From: Micromonospora luteifusca
GTDB taxonomy: Bacteria > Actinomycetota > Actinomycetes > Mycobacteriales > Micromonosporaceae
DNA: 64,000 bases
NCBI RefSeq assembly: GCF_016907275.1
Contig: NZ_JAFBBP010000001.1
Location: 2,532,001-2,596,000, forward strand
Direction: 5' to 3'
Part shown: piece by piece, positions 7,257 to 16,414 of the stretch
How the letters are laid out: each line of letters opens with the position of its first letter
Numbering within the stretch: position 1 is the stretch's first letter
Made by a program: the position numbers and the translations under genes
Notes under the pieces: generated by a model
What the model saw: the letters and a program-made list of their open reading frames with translations, nothing else
The model's database searches: none
What the model was told of the DNA's origin: nothing

Positions 7257-10200
7257 TCAGGACAGCAGCGCCTCCAGCCGACGATTCACCGCCGCGAGCG
7301 TCGCCCGGACCACCGCCTGCCGCGGATCACCGGCGACCAGAGCCGAACCGGCGAGCTGCTCGACCCAGCCCTCACAGACGAGCAGCACCACCACGGTGGC
7401 CACCTCGCAGTTGCCGAACGGCACCACCGCCGCGTGCTCGACGAAGCAGCGCCCCCGCTCGGCGTTCTCGGCGCCACGCAGCAACTCGTCGACCGCGGCG
7501 GCCGCCGCCACCGCGCAGAGCCGCAGCACGTAGCCGTCCACGGCCGGGCCGGTGGCGTACCCGGAGGCGCTGTCGCCGTCGGCCAGCAGCCGGACCTCCA
7601 CGTTGGCGTCCAGGCCGAAGGTGCTGACCTGCACATGGTCGATGACCACCCGCGGACCCGGCGTGCCGCCGGTGTCCAGCGGTCGGGACGGCGCCGACTC
7701 CGTCGTGGTCACCTGACCACCGGAGTACGACGTGCCGAGCGTCGCCGGGCTGCCGGTTGCGGCACCGGCCGGGGCGGCGGAGACCGATCCCGGTTCCTCG
7801 ACGGTGGCGCGACCCCGGTGCGGCGCGTTCGACCGGCGCCGGCGCGAGGTGTCCGTGCCGGTCCACTGCTCGCGGTCTACCGGTGTGGCCTCCGCCCGAC
7901 CACCTGACGGACGACCGACCGCCGTCGACTCGGCCGCCCGGACCTCACGGGTACGCGGGTCGGCACCGGCATCGCGCGGGGTTGCGCCCTGGGGCTCCGC
8001 GGTACGCCGCTCGGCAGATCGGGGCTCGGCAGATCGGGGCTCGGCCACGCGACGGCGAACCGGCGGGGGTGGCGTGGTGGGCAGGCCGGGCACGTTCTGT
8101 GGGGCGGCGGCCAGCCCCATCCGCTCCTGAAGCAGCCGGGCCACCTGTCGGCTCACCTCGGCCGGGTCGGCGCCGTCGGCCAGGTCCAGTCGCAGACTGT
8201 GCGCCCCTGCCGGGGTGCGGCGCAGCGCCGCGTCGCGGACACCGGCGACCTCCCGGACGGCGTCCAGGATGGCGTTGACGTCGAACCCCTCGGGGCGCTC
8301 CCGCAGTGGGGCTGGCTCGTCGTCACGGCGGAGGTGGGTGGCGATGCGGGCGAGTTCCGGGGTTTCGGCGGGTGGCTCCACGGCTGGCGGCTCCGGCACG
8401 ACGGGCACGTCCGGTTCCGCGGGGACGCGCTGCGGCAACACCACCGCGCTCAGGTCCGGTTGTCGGACGTCGTCGGCCGGGTCGGTCGGCGGCGTCCGGT
8501 CGGTGGCGGATCGGCGAGCCGCGTAGGGGGAGGTGGACGCGGGTGCGGGCCGGTCACGGCGACCGGGCCCGTTCGTGGCGGGAGGCGGGACCGCTCCGCT
8601 GGAGGACGCCCTGTCATCGGCGGACGACGCCGTGCTCATCGGCGCGGGTGCGCGCGGTGGATCGACGGGAGACAGCCCGGGCGATTCGGGTGCCGCCGGC
8701 CGGAGCCGGAACGGTGCGGCCGGCCGGATCTCGGGCCGTGGCACACCGGGCGTCTCCCCCGCGTCGCCCCCGAGGGGCCGGCTGGCCGACTGGCTTGCCG
8801 GCCACGACGGGCGCTCCGCAGAGGCCGCGGGGATGCGGCCCTCGGACCAGTCCGGCCGCTCGGCACGGGAGGCGCTCGCCGCGGTGGTGGACGCACCGCT
8901 CACCCAGGAGGGGCGCTCCGCCACCAGGGGCGGGCCTGCCGGAGCAGGTGGCGCGTCGGCCACCGTGAGGGGTGGCCCGGCCGGCGCCGGGGGTGGCGCG
9001 GATGGCGCGGCGGGTGGCTCGGCTGGCGGGACAGGCGGCGCGGCTGGCGCGGCAGGTGGCGCGACTGGCGGGACGGACGGCGCGGCAGGTGGCCCGTCGG
9101 CTGAGGCCGGGTTGGCGGCCCAGGAGGGGCGCGTCGGCGGGGAACTGGTTGGCGCCGGATCGGAACCCCCAGCCCAGGACGGCCGGACCGACGGGACACT
9201 GGTCGACGCCTCGGACCCACCGGCCCACGACGGCCGGACCGGCGGGACACTGGTCGACGCCTCGGACCCACCGGCCCACGACGGCCGGACCGGCGGAACG
9301 CTGGTCGACGCCTCGGACCCACCGGCCCACGACGGCCGGACCGGCGGAACGCTGGTCGACGCCTCGGACCCACCGGCCCACGACGGCCGGACCGGCGGAA
9401 CGCTGGTCGGCTCGGAGTCGGCTCCGCCAGCCCAGGACGGCCGATCGAGGCGGGGTGCGCTGGTCGCCTCTGATCCGGCCCAGGATGGCCGGTCGGCGGG
9501 CGGGCCGCTGGTCGGCGTCGGGCCACCGGCCCAGGCGGGGCGCTCGACGACCGGTGGTGTCAGACCTGACGACGACACCGGCGGCCCACTCGTGGGGGAC
9601 GGGTCCGCGTCGGTTGCCCGCAACGGGCGATCGGCGGGCGGAACGGCTGCCGGTGCGGCCCAGGCAGGACGGTCGGACGGCGGCGCGCTGGTTGGTTCGG
9701 CGGGGCGCACCGGCCCGGCATCCGACGGGGACTCACCCCGGGCGAAGTCGTAGGGCTGGGACTGCTCGGCGCGCACCGGCTCGTACGGCTGGTGGGGCTC
9801 GGCGTCCCAGCCTGGCGCGGACTCGTCCCGGGCTGCGGCGCCAGCCGGCTCGTCGTCCTGACGGGACCAGGGCGGGGCCCATCCGCCACCCCAGCTCGGC
9901 CGGTTCCAGCTCGGCCCCGGCCAGTCCGGCTCGATGGCCGACGATTCTCCGGCACGAGGCGCGTCACCGGCACGGCGGGATTCTCCTGGCCGGGAGCTGT
10001 CGGCGGCGCGACCCGGGTCGGTCGCGTCGGAGTGCCCGGACGGTCCCGGACGCTCCGGTGGGAGCGGGTCCCGCCAGTCGCGTGGCCCGGCCGGTGGCTC
10101 GTCGGCGGCCAGCCGCTCGCCGGTCGGCGCGTGGAAGCCGGGCGGCACCTCGAAGCCCGACGCGGCGGTGCCGACGGGCGGCACCTGGACGGCCGGCGGC

Positions 10201-10763
10201 GCCGAGGTGGGCAATCCAGGCTCGCCCCAGCGAGCGCGGTGGGCGGCGGCTGGATCGGCGGTGGAGCGTTTGGCGGGGCCCGTGTCGGGCTCGCCGCCCC
10301 CCTGTTCCAGCGGAGGTACGGGACGTTGGGCGGGCACCACCAGCCGGTCGCTGGTCGCCTCGGGCCGGCCCTCCGCGGGCAGCCCGGGCGGCGCGCTCAC
10401 CGGCGTCAAGCGCCCTGCGGGTGGTTCGAGACCCGGACGCCGGACACCGTTGGTGTCGTCCGGGTGGTGCGTGCCGTTGGTGTGGTGACCGTTGGCGCGG
10501 GTCGGCGGATCGAGGTCAGCCGGCTGCCCGACCAGGGGCGGCGGCAGATCGCCATGTCGGGTGGAAGAGGTGCGCCAGCCGGACGCGGGGTCGGGTTGCC
10601 AGTGTGGCGCCTCGTCCCGGGCATCCGCACGATCGGCGGCTCGGGGCCACCCACCCGCCGGGGGCGCCCACCCGCTGACGGGACGGCCCGGGTCGTCGTG
10701 CTGACCCGCTCCGTCACCGTGCTCTCCCGGGGTGGCGGCTCCGGGTTGCCCTGTTTCACTCAC
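7257..10763 (-). CDS. large Pro-rich repeat protein with conserved C-terminal domains, function unknown
   Basis: The protein is about 1,168 residues. Start GTG 10763 is set by AAGGAG seven bases upstream; the longer frame to 10937 would run through the divergent promoter. Residues 1-~800 are disordered, rich in Pro/Ser/Ala/Gly, with repeats of the type RPSWAGG...TSVPPV. Two ordered parts follow: one around GFDVNAILDAVREVAGVRDA with a predicted alpha/beta fold (about 60 residues), and a C-terminal ~125-residue domain beginning PRVVIDHVQVSTFGLDANVEV with many Ala/Val helices. The second part has a faint resemblance to small regulatory ACT- or LeuA-dimer-like folds, which is speculation. No signal peptide or membrane segment. 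Divergent from the TetR gene. Confidence 0.75.
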   Translation of the reverse strand: MSETGQPGAATPGEHGDGAGQHDDPGRPVSGWAPPAGGWPRAADRADARDEAPHWQPDPASGWRTSSTRHGDLPPPLVGQPADLDPPTRANGHHTNGTHHPDDTNGVRRPGLEPPAGRLTPVSAPPGLPAEGRPEATSDRLVVPAQRPVPPLEQGGGEPDTGPAKRSTADPAAAHRARWGEPGLPTSAPPAVQVPPVGTAASGFEVPPGFHAPTGERLAADEPPAGPRDWRDPLPPERPGPSGHSDATDPGRAADSSRPGESRRAGDAPRAGESSAIEPDWPGPSWNRPSWGGGWAPPWSRQDDEPAGAAARDESAPGWDAEPHQPYEPVRAEQSQPYDFARGESPSDAGPVRPAEPTSAPPSDRPAWAAPAAVPPADRPLRATDADPSPTSGPPVSSSGLTPPVVERPAWAGGPTPTSGPPADRPSWAGSEATSAPRLDRPSWAGGADSEPTSVPPVRPSWAGGSEASTSVPPVRPSWAGGSEASTSVPPVRPSWAGGSEASTSVPPVRPSWAGGSEASTSVPSVRPSWAGGSDPAPTSSPPTRPSWAANPASADGPPAAPSVPPVAPPAAPAAPPVPPAEPPAAPSAPPPAPAGPPLTVADAPPAPAGPPLVAERPSWVSGASTTAASASRAERPDWSEGRIPAASAERPSWPASQSASRPLGGDAGETPGVPRPEIRPAAPFRLRPAAPESPGLSPVDPPRAPAPMSTASSADDRASSSGAVPPPATNGPGRRDRPAPASTSPYAARRSATDRTPPTDPADDVRQPDLSAVVLPQRVPAEPDVPVVPEPPAVEPPAETPELARIATHLRRDDEPAPLRERPEGFDVNAILDAVREVAGVRDAALRRTPAGAHSLRLDLADGADPAEVSRQVARLLQERMGLAAAPQNVPGLPTTPPPPVRRRVAEPRSAEPRSAERRTAEPQGATPRDAGADPRTREVRAAESTAVGRPSGGRAEATPVDREQWTGTDTSRRRRSNAPHRGRATVEEPGSVSAAPAGAATGSPATLGTSYSGGQVTTTESAPSRPLDTGGTPGPRVVIDHVQVSTFGLDANVEVRLLADGDSASGYATGPAVDGYVLRLCAVAAAAAVDELLRGAENAERGRCFVEHAAVVPFGNCEVATVVVLLVCEGWVEQLAGSALVAGDPRQAVVRATLAAVNRRLEALLS
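9148..9456. repeat. 51-bp in-frame tandem repeat within the low-complexity gene
   Basis: Four almost identical 51-bp units lie at 9199-9249, 9250-9300, 9301-9351 and 9352-9402, flanked by decayed units on both sides. On the minus strand each encodes 17 residues of the form RPSWAGGSEASTSVPPV. Near-identity at third positions indicates recent expansion. Confidence 0.9.
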
Positions 10764-10912
10764 CGCGCGCTCCTTGGTCGCCCTCGCTGAGGCTACCGTG
10801 TGCCGAGAGTGGCGATAAGTTACAGCGGCGGGCCATTTCCACGACGGGGGTCGCGGGCTTCGCCCGGTCTGGGGGGAAAATGCCGGCTCGTACGGAGAAC
10901 TCGGAGGATCCC

Positions 10913-11551
10913 ATGACCGCTGCGGGGAACGGTGCACAGACCGCTGGCCGGCCCACCCGCCTGCCCCGCTCCGCGCGCCGAAAGCAGCTTCTCGCTGCGG
11001 CGCAGGAGGTGTTCGTCGCGCAGGGCTACCACGCCGCCGCGATGGACGACATCGCCGAGCGGGCCGGGGTCTCGAAGCCGGTGCTCTATCAACACTTTCC
11101 CGGAAAGATGGATCTCTACCTGGCGCTGCTCGACACGCACTGTGACGCCATCGTCGCTAAAGTGCACGACGCGATGCGCGGCACCATCGACAACAAGGAA
11201 CGGGTCGGCGCCTCGGTGCGGGCCTACTTCGACTTCGTCGATCACGAGAGCGAGGCGTTCCGCCTCGTCTTCGAGTCGGATCTGCGGAACGACCCGGCGG
11301 TGCGGCAGCGGGTGGAGCGGGTCGAGCAGGGCTGCATCGCGGCGATCACCGACACCATCATCTCGGACACCGGGGTGAGCCGGGCGCACGCCGAGTTGCT
11401 CGCCTCCGGGTTGGTCGGCGCGGCGGAGACGGCCGCGCAGTTCTGGCTGGCCGGTGGCCGACAGGTGCCGAAGGCCGAGGCCGAGGCGTTGGTGGCCGCG
11501 CTGTCCTGGCGGGGCATCGCGAGCTTCCCGCTGCAAGGTGAGTCAGCCTGA
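10913..11551 (+). CDS. TetR-family transcriptional regulator
   Basis: This 212-residue protein (from ATG 10913, GGAGG five bases upstream; ATG 10880 is an alternative) has an N-terminal TetR helix-turn-helix: RRKQLLAAAQEVFVAQGYHA, then MDDIAERAGVSKPVLYQHF. The C-terminal all-alpha ligand-binding and dimer domain runs to about residue 200. It is divergent from the low-complexity gene and followed by the DUF3107 gene. The same arrangement occurs in mycobacteria (Rv3208-Rv3208A, from memory). Ligand unknown. Confidence 0.9.
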   Translation: MTAAGNGAQTAGRPTRLPRSARRKQLLAAAQEVFVAQGYHAAAMDDIAERAGVSKPVLYQHFPGKMDLYLALLDTHCDAIVAKVHDAMRGTIDNKERVGASVRAYFDFVDHESEAFRLVFESDLRNDPAVRQRVERVEQGCIAAITDTIISDTGVSRAHAELLASGLVGAAETAAQFWLAGGRQVPKAEAEALVAALSWRGIASFPLQGESA

Positions 11552-11615
11552 CCACCGACCCCGTGATCGGATAGCCTTCGCAGGGCGGTTCTTTCGCCCC
11601 AGTTGAGGAGGCACA

Positions 11616-11843
11616 GTGGAGGTCAAGATCGGCGTGCAGTACGCGCCGCGTGAGCTGGTACTGGACAGCGCTCAGTCGCCGGCCGAGATCGAGCAGATCG
11701 TGACCGACGCCTTCGCCGGCAACGGCGGCACGCTCTCCCTGACCGACGAGAAGGGCCGACGGGTCATCGTTCCGGTCGAGAAGGTCGCCTACGTCGAGAT
11801 CGCCGAGGCGTCGCCCCGGTCGGTCGGTTTCACCGTCCGCTGA
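11616..11843 (+). CDS. DUF3107 family protein
   Basis: This 75-residue protein starts at GTG 11616 with GAGGAGG nearby. The sequence EVKIGVQYAPRELVLDSAQS with late VEKVAYVEIAE is the DUF3107 pattern, a small actinobacterial protein (TB9.4-like in mycobacteria). Function unknown. It is probably cotranscribed with the TetR gene, 64 bp upstream. Confidence 0.9.
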   Translation: MEVKIGVQYAPRELVLDSAQSPAEIEQIVTDAFAGNGGTLSLTDEKGRRVIVPVEKVAYVEIAEASPRSVGFTVR

Positions 11844-11987
11844 CCGGTCCGGCCATCGCGGCAGGTCGGCGTTGACCCACCTGCCGCAGGCCGGCACCGG
11901 GGGCCCCGCTCGCCCGGGGTGGTCGCTTCTCCATCCCGACGGCCACCCGCGTGGTGTGCGCGGCAGCGGGCCTCCCGGGCAGCCAGG

Positions 11988-12011
11988 CACGGCCGGCCCG
12001 AGCCGGCCGTG
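11988..12011. terminator. GC-rich hairpin after the DUF3107 gene
   Basis: CACGGCCGGC and GCCGGCCGTG form a perfect 10-bp stem with a 4-nt loop, 145 bp after the DUF3107 stop. No U-tract follows. It may be a terminator or a leader structure. Confidence 0.4.
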
Positions 12012-12123
12012 GCGCAGTGCGCGGGGTGCGTGTGGCCCGCTCGGTCCGCACCTCGGCACTTCCAGCACACCGGTGACGCTCGGATGAAGTCGTCGGTTTT
12101 CGCGTCACCGCCCTCTGCGATCG

Positions 12124-12139
12124 TGTGACTCAGATCACA
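12124..12139. promoter_or_regulatory. Crp/FNR-type operator
   Basis: TGTGACTCAGATCACA is a perfect match to TGTGA-N6-TCACA, the half-sites used by Crp-family regulators, including actinobacterial Crp/GlxR. It is centred about 240 bp before the helicase ATG and about 80 bp before a possible start point after TAGCAT (12202-12207). No crp gene is in the window. Confidence 0.45.
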
Positions 12140-12370
12140 ATCGCCGCCCCCGCGTGGCACCTGGCCGGCCGGGAATCGGGACGGGGCCATGCCTGTTCAG
12201 GTAGCATGGAGCAGTTGCCGTGGGCGCCGATCTGATCGAAGCTCAGCCCGCGGCGCGCGTGCGGCCCGGTCCGGCTCGGCAGTCTGCCGCCGACCGTGTG
12301 GCCCGCGTCACACCGATAGCGCCCTGAGGACATGACGGGCGCACCCACGAGAGGGCACCCCCACATCCAC

Positions 12371-14071
12371 ATGAGCGAGCTGACTCAAGATTTGATGGAC
12401 GGCCAGGAACTGGCCCCCACTGCCCCGGTTCGACCGGAGGCCCCCACGTTCGCCGCACTCGGCGCCCGTGCCGAGACCGTCGAGGCCCTGGCCGCGGCGG
12501 GCATCACCCGCGCCTTCGCCATCCAGGAGTACGCAATCCCGATCGCGCTGCGCGGCGTCGACCTGATCGGTCAGGCGCCCACCGGCACCGGCAAGACCCT
12601 CGGCTTCGGCGTCCCACTGCTCGACCGGGTCTTCGCGCCGGGCGAGGGCAGCGACGGCGTCCCCCAGGCACTGGTCGTCGTCCCCACCCGTGAGCTGGGC
12701 ATCCAGGTCGCCAAGGACCTGGCCGCCGCCGGCCGGACGCGAGGCGTCCGGGTGCTGCCGATCTACGGCGGCGTGGCGTACGAGCCGCAGATCGACGCGC
12801 TGCGCAAGGGCGTGGAGATCCTGGTCGGCACCCCCGGCCGGCTGATGGACCTGCAGAAGCAGAAGCACCTCCGACTGGACCGGGTGCACGCACTCGTCCT
12901 CGACGAGGCCGACCGGATGCTCGACCTGGGCTTCCTCGACGACGTCGAGAAGATCCTGGCAATGCTCCCGGAAGACCGCCAGACGATGCTCTTCTCGGCC
13001 ACCATGCCGGACCCGATCGTCACCCTGTCGCGGCGTTTCCTGCGTCAGCCGATGACGATCCACGCCGGGCACACCGCCGAGACCGGCCCGTCGCCGCAGA
13101 CCCAGCAGCTGGTCTACCGCACCCACTCGATGAACAAGGTCGAGGTGGTGGCGCGCATCCTCCAGGCCGAGGGGCGCGGATTGACCATGATCTTCACCCG
13201 CACCAAGCGGGCCGCCGACCGGGTTGCCGAGGACCTCGACTTCCGCGGGTTCGCGGTCGCCGCGGTGCACGGTGACCTCGGCCAGGGTGCCCGCGAGCGG
13301 GCGCTGCGGGCCTTCCGGGCCGGCAAGATCGACATTCTGGTCGCCACCGACGTGGCGGCCCGAGGGCTGGACGTCACCGGCGTCACCCACGTCATCAACT
13401 ACGACTGCCCGGAAGACCAGGACACCTACACCCACCGCATCGGCCGTACCGGCCGGGCGGGCGCGACGGGTGTCGCGGTGACCTTCGTCGACTGGGACGA
13501 CATGCCGCGCTGGCGGATCATCGACAAGACCCTCGGTCTGGAGATGCCCGAGCCGCCGGAGACGTACCACACGTCGCCGCACCTCTACACCGACCTGCAC
13601 ATCTCCACCGAGGTCAGTGGCACGCTGCCTACTGCCGAGCGCACCCGGGCCGGGCTGTCCGCCGAGATCGAAGAGGATCTGGGTGGGACGACCCGCTCCC
13701 GTCGGGGCGACAGCGGCCCTCGGGGCGGCCGACGCGGTGAGAGCCGGGGCGAAGGCCGCGGTGAGGGTCGGGGCGAGCGCCGTGGTCGGGGCGACAGCCG
13801 TCGTGACCGCTCCGACGCCGGCACGCCGGCCGTCGCCGAGGCGCCCGTCGGCGACGCCGCCGAGGAAGGCACCCGTACCCCGCGCCGCCGGCGTCGCCGC
13901 CGGGCCGGCGATGCGGTCGTGGGCGAGCCGACCGCGGTGATCTCCGCCGACGCCGGTCCCGCCGAGCCGGCCGTCGCGTCCGACGGCGAGCCGTCGAAGC
14001 CGCGCCGCCGTCGGCGCCGCCGTGGTGGCGGTTCCGACGCGGGTACGCCGGCCGAGGCGACCGCGGACTGA
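12371..14071 (+). CDS. DEAD-box RNA helicase (RhlE/CshA type)
   Basis: This 566-residue ATP-dependent RNA helicase, for ribosome assembly or mRNA turnover, starts at ATG 12371 (MSELTQDL); ATG 12332 would add 13 poorly conserved residues. Motifs run in order: F/Q-type motif, APTGTGKT (I), PTRELGIQ (Ia), TPGRLMD (Ib), DEAD (II), SAT (III), IFTRTKR (IV), ATDVAARGLDV (V) and HRIGRTGRAG (VI). The C-terminal 170 residues are Arg/Gly-rich with repeats such as GESRGEGRGEGRGE, and two RRRRRRR blocks, typical of RNA-binding tails. It corresponds in position to mycobacterial rhlE. A strong hairpin follows. Confidence 0.95.
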   Translation: MSELTQDLMDGQELAPTAPVRPEAPTFAALGARAETVEALAAAGITRAFAIQEYAIPIALRGVDLIGQAPTGTGKTLGFGVPLLDRVFAPGEGSDGVPQALVVVPTRELGIQVAKDLAAAGRTRGVRVLPIYGGVAYEPQIDALRKGVEILVGTPGRLMDLQKQKHLRLDRVHALVLDEADRMLDLGFLDDVEKILAMLPEDRQTMLFSATMPDPIVTLSRRFLRQPMTIHAGHTAETGPSPQTQQLVYRTHSMNKVEVVARILQAEGRGLTMIFTRTKRAADRVAEDLDFRGFAVAAVHGDLGQGARERALRAFRAGKIDILVATDVAARGLDVTGVTHVINYDCPEDQDTYTHRIGRTGRAGATGVAVTFVDWDDMPRWRIIDKTLGLEMPEPPETYHTSPHLYTDLHISTEVSGTLPTAERTRAGLSAEIEEDLGGTTRSRRGDSGPRGGRRGESRGEGRGEGRGERRGRGDSRRDRSDAGTPAVAEAPVGDAAEEGTRTPRRRRRRRAGDAVVGEPTAVISADAGPAEPAVASDGEPSKPRRRRRRRGGGSDAGTPAEATAD

Positions 14072-14087
14072 CCACCAGCCACACCTG

Positions 14088-14124
14088 ACATCCCCCGCAC
14101 CGCCTCGCGCGGTACGGGGGATGT
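14088..14124. terminator. intrinsic-type terminator of the helicase gene
   Basis: A 16-bp stem with one mismatch (ACATCCCCCG... pairing with ...CGGGGGATGT) and a 5-nt loop starts 17 bp after the helicase stop. It is followed by a pyrimidine run (TTCCCTTCCC). Confidence 0.7.
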
Positions 14125-14157
14125 TCCCTTCCCACCCCACCTGCCGAAAATGGAACG

Positions 14158-15333
14158 ATGCCGGAACCACTGGACGCCGCCCTGACCGAAGTTCGGGCGT
14201 TGCTGCTCGACCCCGCGCTGACCCGAGCGGTCGCCGCCGGACGACGCCGTGGGCGCCATCCCGTGGTGATTCGGGCCGAACTGCGGCCGGTGACGCTCAA
14301 GGCCGGCCCGCGGCTGCAGATCGCCACCTCCGACGGCACGCGCCCGTACACCCGCAATGTCGCCCTCGGTCCGGAGACGGTCCAGGCCATCGACGAGCTA
14401 CTGGCCGAACCGTTCGGCAACTGGCACGTCGAGACGACCGACGCGACGCTGCAACTGCGGGTGACCAAATCCGGCGAGGCGCAGGTGCACCGTGCCGCGA
14501 CGTCCCGCCCGGCGGCTACGACGGGTGGGAATGACCGGACGAAGGAATACCTGCTCGACCCGGGTGACCCGATCTTCGCCGAGATCGGCGGCTCGGCGGC
14601 CAAACGCCGGCAGGTGGACGCGTTCCTGCGTGCCCTGGCCGCGACCCTGCCCGACGAGCTGACCGGTCCGCTGCGGGTGGTCGATCTGGGTTGCGGCAAC
14701 GCGTACCTGACGTTCGCCGCGTACCGCTATCTGACGAGTCGCGGGCTCGACGTCCAGCTGATCGGTGTGGACGTCCGGGAGGACCAGCGGCGGCGCAACA
14801 CCGAGCTGGCGCAGCGGCTGGGCTGGGCCGACCAGGTCAGTTTCGTGGCCGGCACGATCGCCGACGCTGTCGTCGACCCCGCCCCCGACCTGGTGCTGGC
14901 ACTGCACGCCTGCGACACCGCCACCGACGAGGCGCTGGCCCGCGCGGTGCGCTGGGAGGCCCGCTGGGTGCTGGCCGCGCCGTGTTGCCACCACGACCTG
15001 GCGAAGCAGCTCCGCGCTCACCCCGCCCCGGCCCCGTACGAGCTGCTGACCCGGCAGGGCATCCTGCGCGAGCGCTTCGCCGACGTGCTCACCGATGCGC
15101 TGCGGGCCGGGCTGCTGCGGGTGCACGGATATCGGGCCGAGGTGGTGGAGTTCGTGGACTCCCAGCACACGCCACGTAACCTGCTGATCCGCGCCCGCCG
15201 TACCGGCGCGGCGGCAACCGAGCCGCAGCGCGCGGAGTATCGCGAGCTGGTAAACCAGTGGCAGGTCACACCCCGGTTGGAGACGCTGCTGGCCGCCGGC
15301 GAGCAGCCGACCGACCAGCAGCCGGCGGCCTAG
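14158..15333 (+). CDS. class I SAM-dependent methyltransferase (Methyltransf_32-like)
   Basis: This 391-residue protein has its SAM motif VVDLGCGNAYLTFAAY around residue 180, LIGVDVRED (motif II) and LALHACDTATDEAL. The APCCHHDL segment is typical of the Methyltransf_32/RRNAD1-like group. The N-terminal ~150 residues form a separate domain with VTLKAGPRLQIATSDG and may bind substrate; the homologous eukaryotic group is uncharacterised or RNA-related. It follows the helicase terminator, so probably has its own promoter. Target unknown. Confidence 0.8.
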   Translation: MPEPLDAALTEVRALLLDPALTRAVAAGRRRGRHPVVIRAELRPVTLKAGPRLQIATSDGTRPYTRNVALGPETVQAIDELLAEPFGNWHVETTDATLQLRVTKSGEAQVHRAATSRPAATTGGNDRTKEYLLDPGDPIFAEIGGSAAKRRQVDAFLRALAATLPDELTGPLRVVDLGCGNAYLTFAAYRYLTSRGLDVQLIGVDVREDQRRRNTELAQRLGWADQVSFVAGTIADAVVDPAPDLVLALHACDTATDEALARAVRWEARWVLAAPCCHHDLAKQLRAHPAPAPYELLTRQGILRERFADVLTDALRAGLLRVHGYRAEVVEFVDSQHTPRNLLIRARRTGAAATEPQRAEYRELVNQWQVTPRLETLLAAGEQPTDQQPAA

Positions 15334-15351
15334 TCGGCCTCGGGGCTGCGG

Positions 15352-15801
15352 CTAGCGACGCCTCTCGCCGCGATCCCGACCACTGTTGCGCTCGCCGGCA
15401 CCACCGTCGAGGACCGTCACCCGGTCGCCACCGCTGCGCTGGCCGGCCCAGTCGGCGTCGCCCTGGGGGGTCGGGAACGGCACCACCTTGCCCGTGCTGT
15501 CGGCGTTGCCGGCGGCGGTGAAGGCGTTCCAGGAGATGTCGACCAGCAGCTTCTTCACTTCCGCGTGCCGGATGGCGGCGTTGTGCTGCAGCGCCATCCG
15601 GGCGCCGAGCACCACGCCCAGCAGCGTGGTGGTGATGGCGCCGGTGGCTGCGAGCACCTGGAGGCCGGTCGCCGAGTCGGTGCGGAGCACCAGGATCAGC
15701 AACCAGATCCAGAACGTGGCAGCGAAGACGCCGGCCTTGGCGACGAAGAAGAGGCTCACCGCACCGGGCTGGTACGGCTGGGGACGGCTCGTTTCGGCCA
15801 T
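15352..15801 (-). CDS. small membrane protein, function unknown
   Basis: This 149-residue protein begins at ATG 15801 with GAGGAG five bases upstream. Two membrane helices (about 20-40 FFVAKAGVFAATFWIWLLIL and 47-70 ATGAITTTLLGVVLGARM) are followed by a polar C-terminal tail with a Gly/Arg-rich end. Convergent with the methyltransferase gene; the stops are 18 bp apart. I do not recognise the family. Confidence 0.7.
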   Translation of the reverse strand: MAETSRPQPYQPGAVSLFFVAKAGVFAATFWIWLLILVLRTDSATGLQVLAATGAITTTLLGVVLGARMALQHNAAIRHAEVKKLLVDISWNAFTAAGNADSTGKVVPFPTPQGDADWAGQRSGGDRVTVLDGGAGERNSGRDRGERRR

Positions 15802-15987
15802 GGTGCTCCTCGGGGTGGCGGTCGAACACGGCAGGCGAACGGTTCTGGTCGGCATACACCCTGACGGATGCGAAGTCCCGCCGGCGGGACAGTTTGTGCG
15901 ATCAGTCAGTTGTTTCCGGCCCCGGGGGTACTACCCTCGGAAGGCGTATCGTCCCAGTGCCCGGCAGGGAGGAACAGACACACAGGG

Positions 15988-16404
15988 ATGGGATCCGCCG
16001 ACACATCACCGCAGATGGCCTTCGCCCGCTTCGTTCGGCGCGCCATCGACGATGCTCGCGACGAACGTGGCTGGACCGTGACCGATCTCGCCGCACACAC
16101 GGGCGTGGGCCGCTCCACCGTGTTTCGCTGGCTGGCCGGTGACTGGCAGGACTATCCCGAGTTGGCCAAGGTGCGCGGCTTCTGCGCCGCACTGGACCTG
16201 CCGGTCGCTGCCGCGTTCCGCGCGCTCGGGCTGCCCGACGCCGGCCCCGCGCCCCGCCGACGCCATGACGACGGCCCGGTCGAGGCGGACGTCCGCGCCA
16301 TCCTGGATCGGCTGGCCGACCCGACGGTCCCCGCCGAGGAGAAGCACCACATCCGCGATCTGCTCCGCTACCTGGCCCGCCGCCCCATCCGCCGCGCCGG
16401 CTGA
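15988..16404 (+). CDS. XRE-family helix-turn-helix regulator
   Basis: This 138-residue protein starts at ATG 15988; the frame is open further upstream but without a good ribosome site. The HTH reads FVRRAIDDARDERGWTVTDLAAHTGVGRSTVFRWLAG, followed by a helical segment (AKVRGFCAALDLPVAAAFRALG) often seen in actinobacterial XRE proteins. The C terminus ends in helices with paired Arg residues. A GGGAGGAA lies 15 bases before the ATG, a little far. Targets unknown. Confidence 0.75.
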   Translation: MGSADTSPQMAFARFVRRAIDDARDERGWTVTDLAAHTGVGRSTVFRWLAGDWQDYPELAKVRGFCAALDLPVAAAFRALGLPDAGPAPRRRHDDGPVEADVRAILDRLADPTVPAEEKHHIRDLLRYLARRPIRRAG

Positions 16405-16414
16405 GTCGACCGGC

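Larger units (their letters stand above)
11844..12370. other. 527-bp intergenic region upstream of the DEAD helicase
   Basis: No convincing gene is present. The region contains a strong GC hairpin (11988-12011) and a consensus Crp-type palindrome (12124-12139), listed separately. A weak -10-like TAGCAT lies at 12202-12207. A long 5' leader is possible, as DEAD-box helicase mRNAs often have regulated leaders, but no known RNA motif was recognised. Confidence 0.5.

Noticed and set aside
8199..9104. Long open frames on the plus strand opposite the low-complexity gene
   Set aside because: The codon pattern and lack of domain similarity show they are shadows of the minus-strand gene, common in very GC-rich DNA.
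9148..9456. CRISPR array for the 51-bp repeats
   Set aside because: The units are adjacent without spacers, in frame with a gene, and not palindromic.
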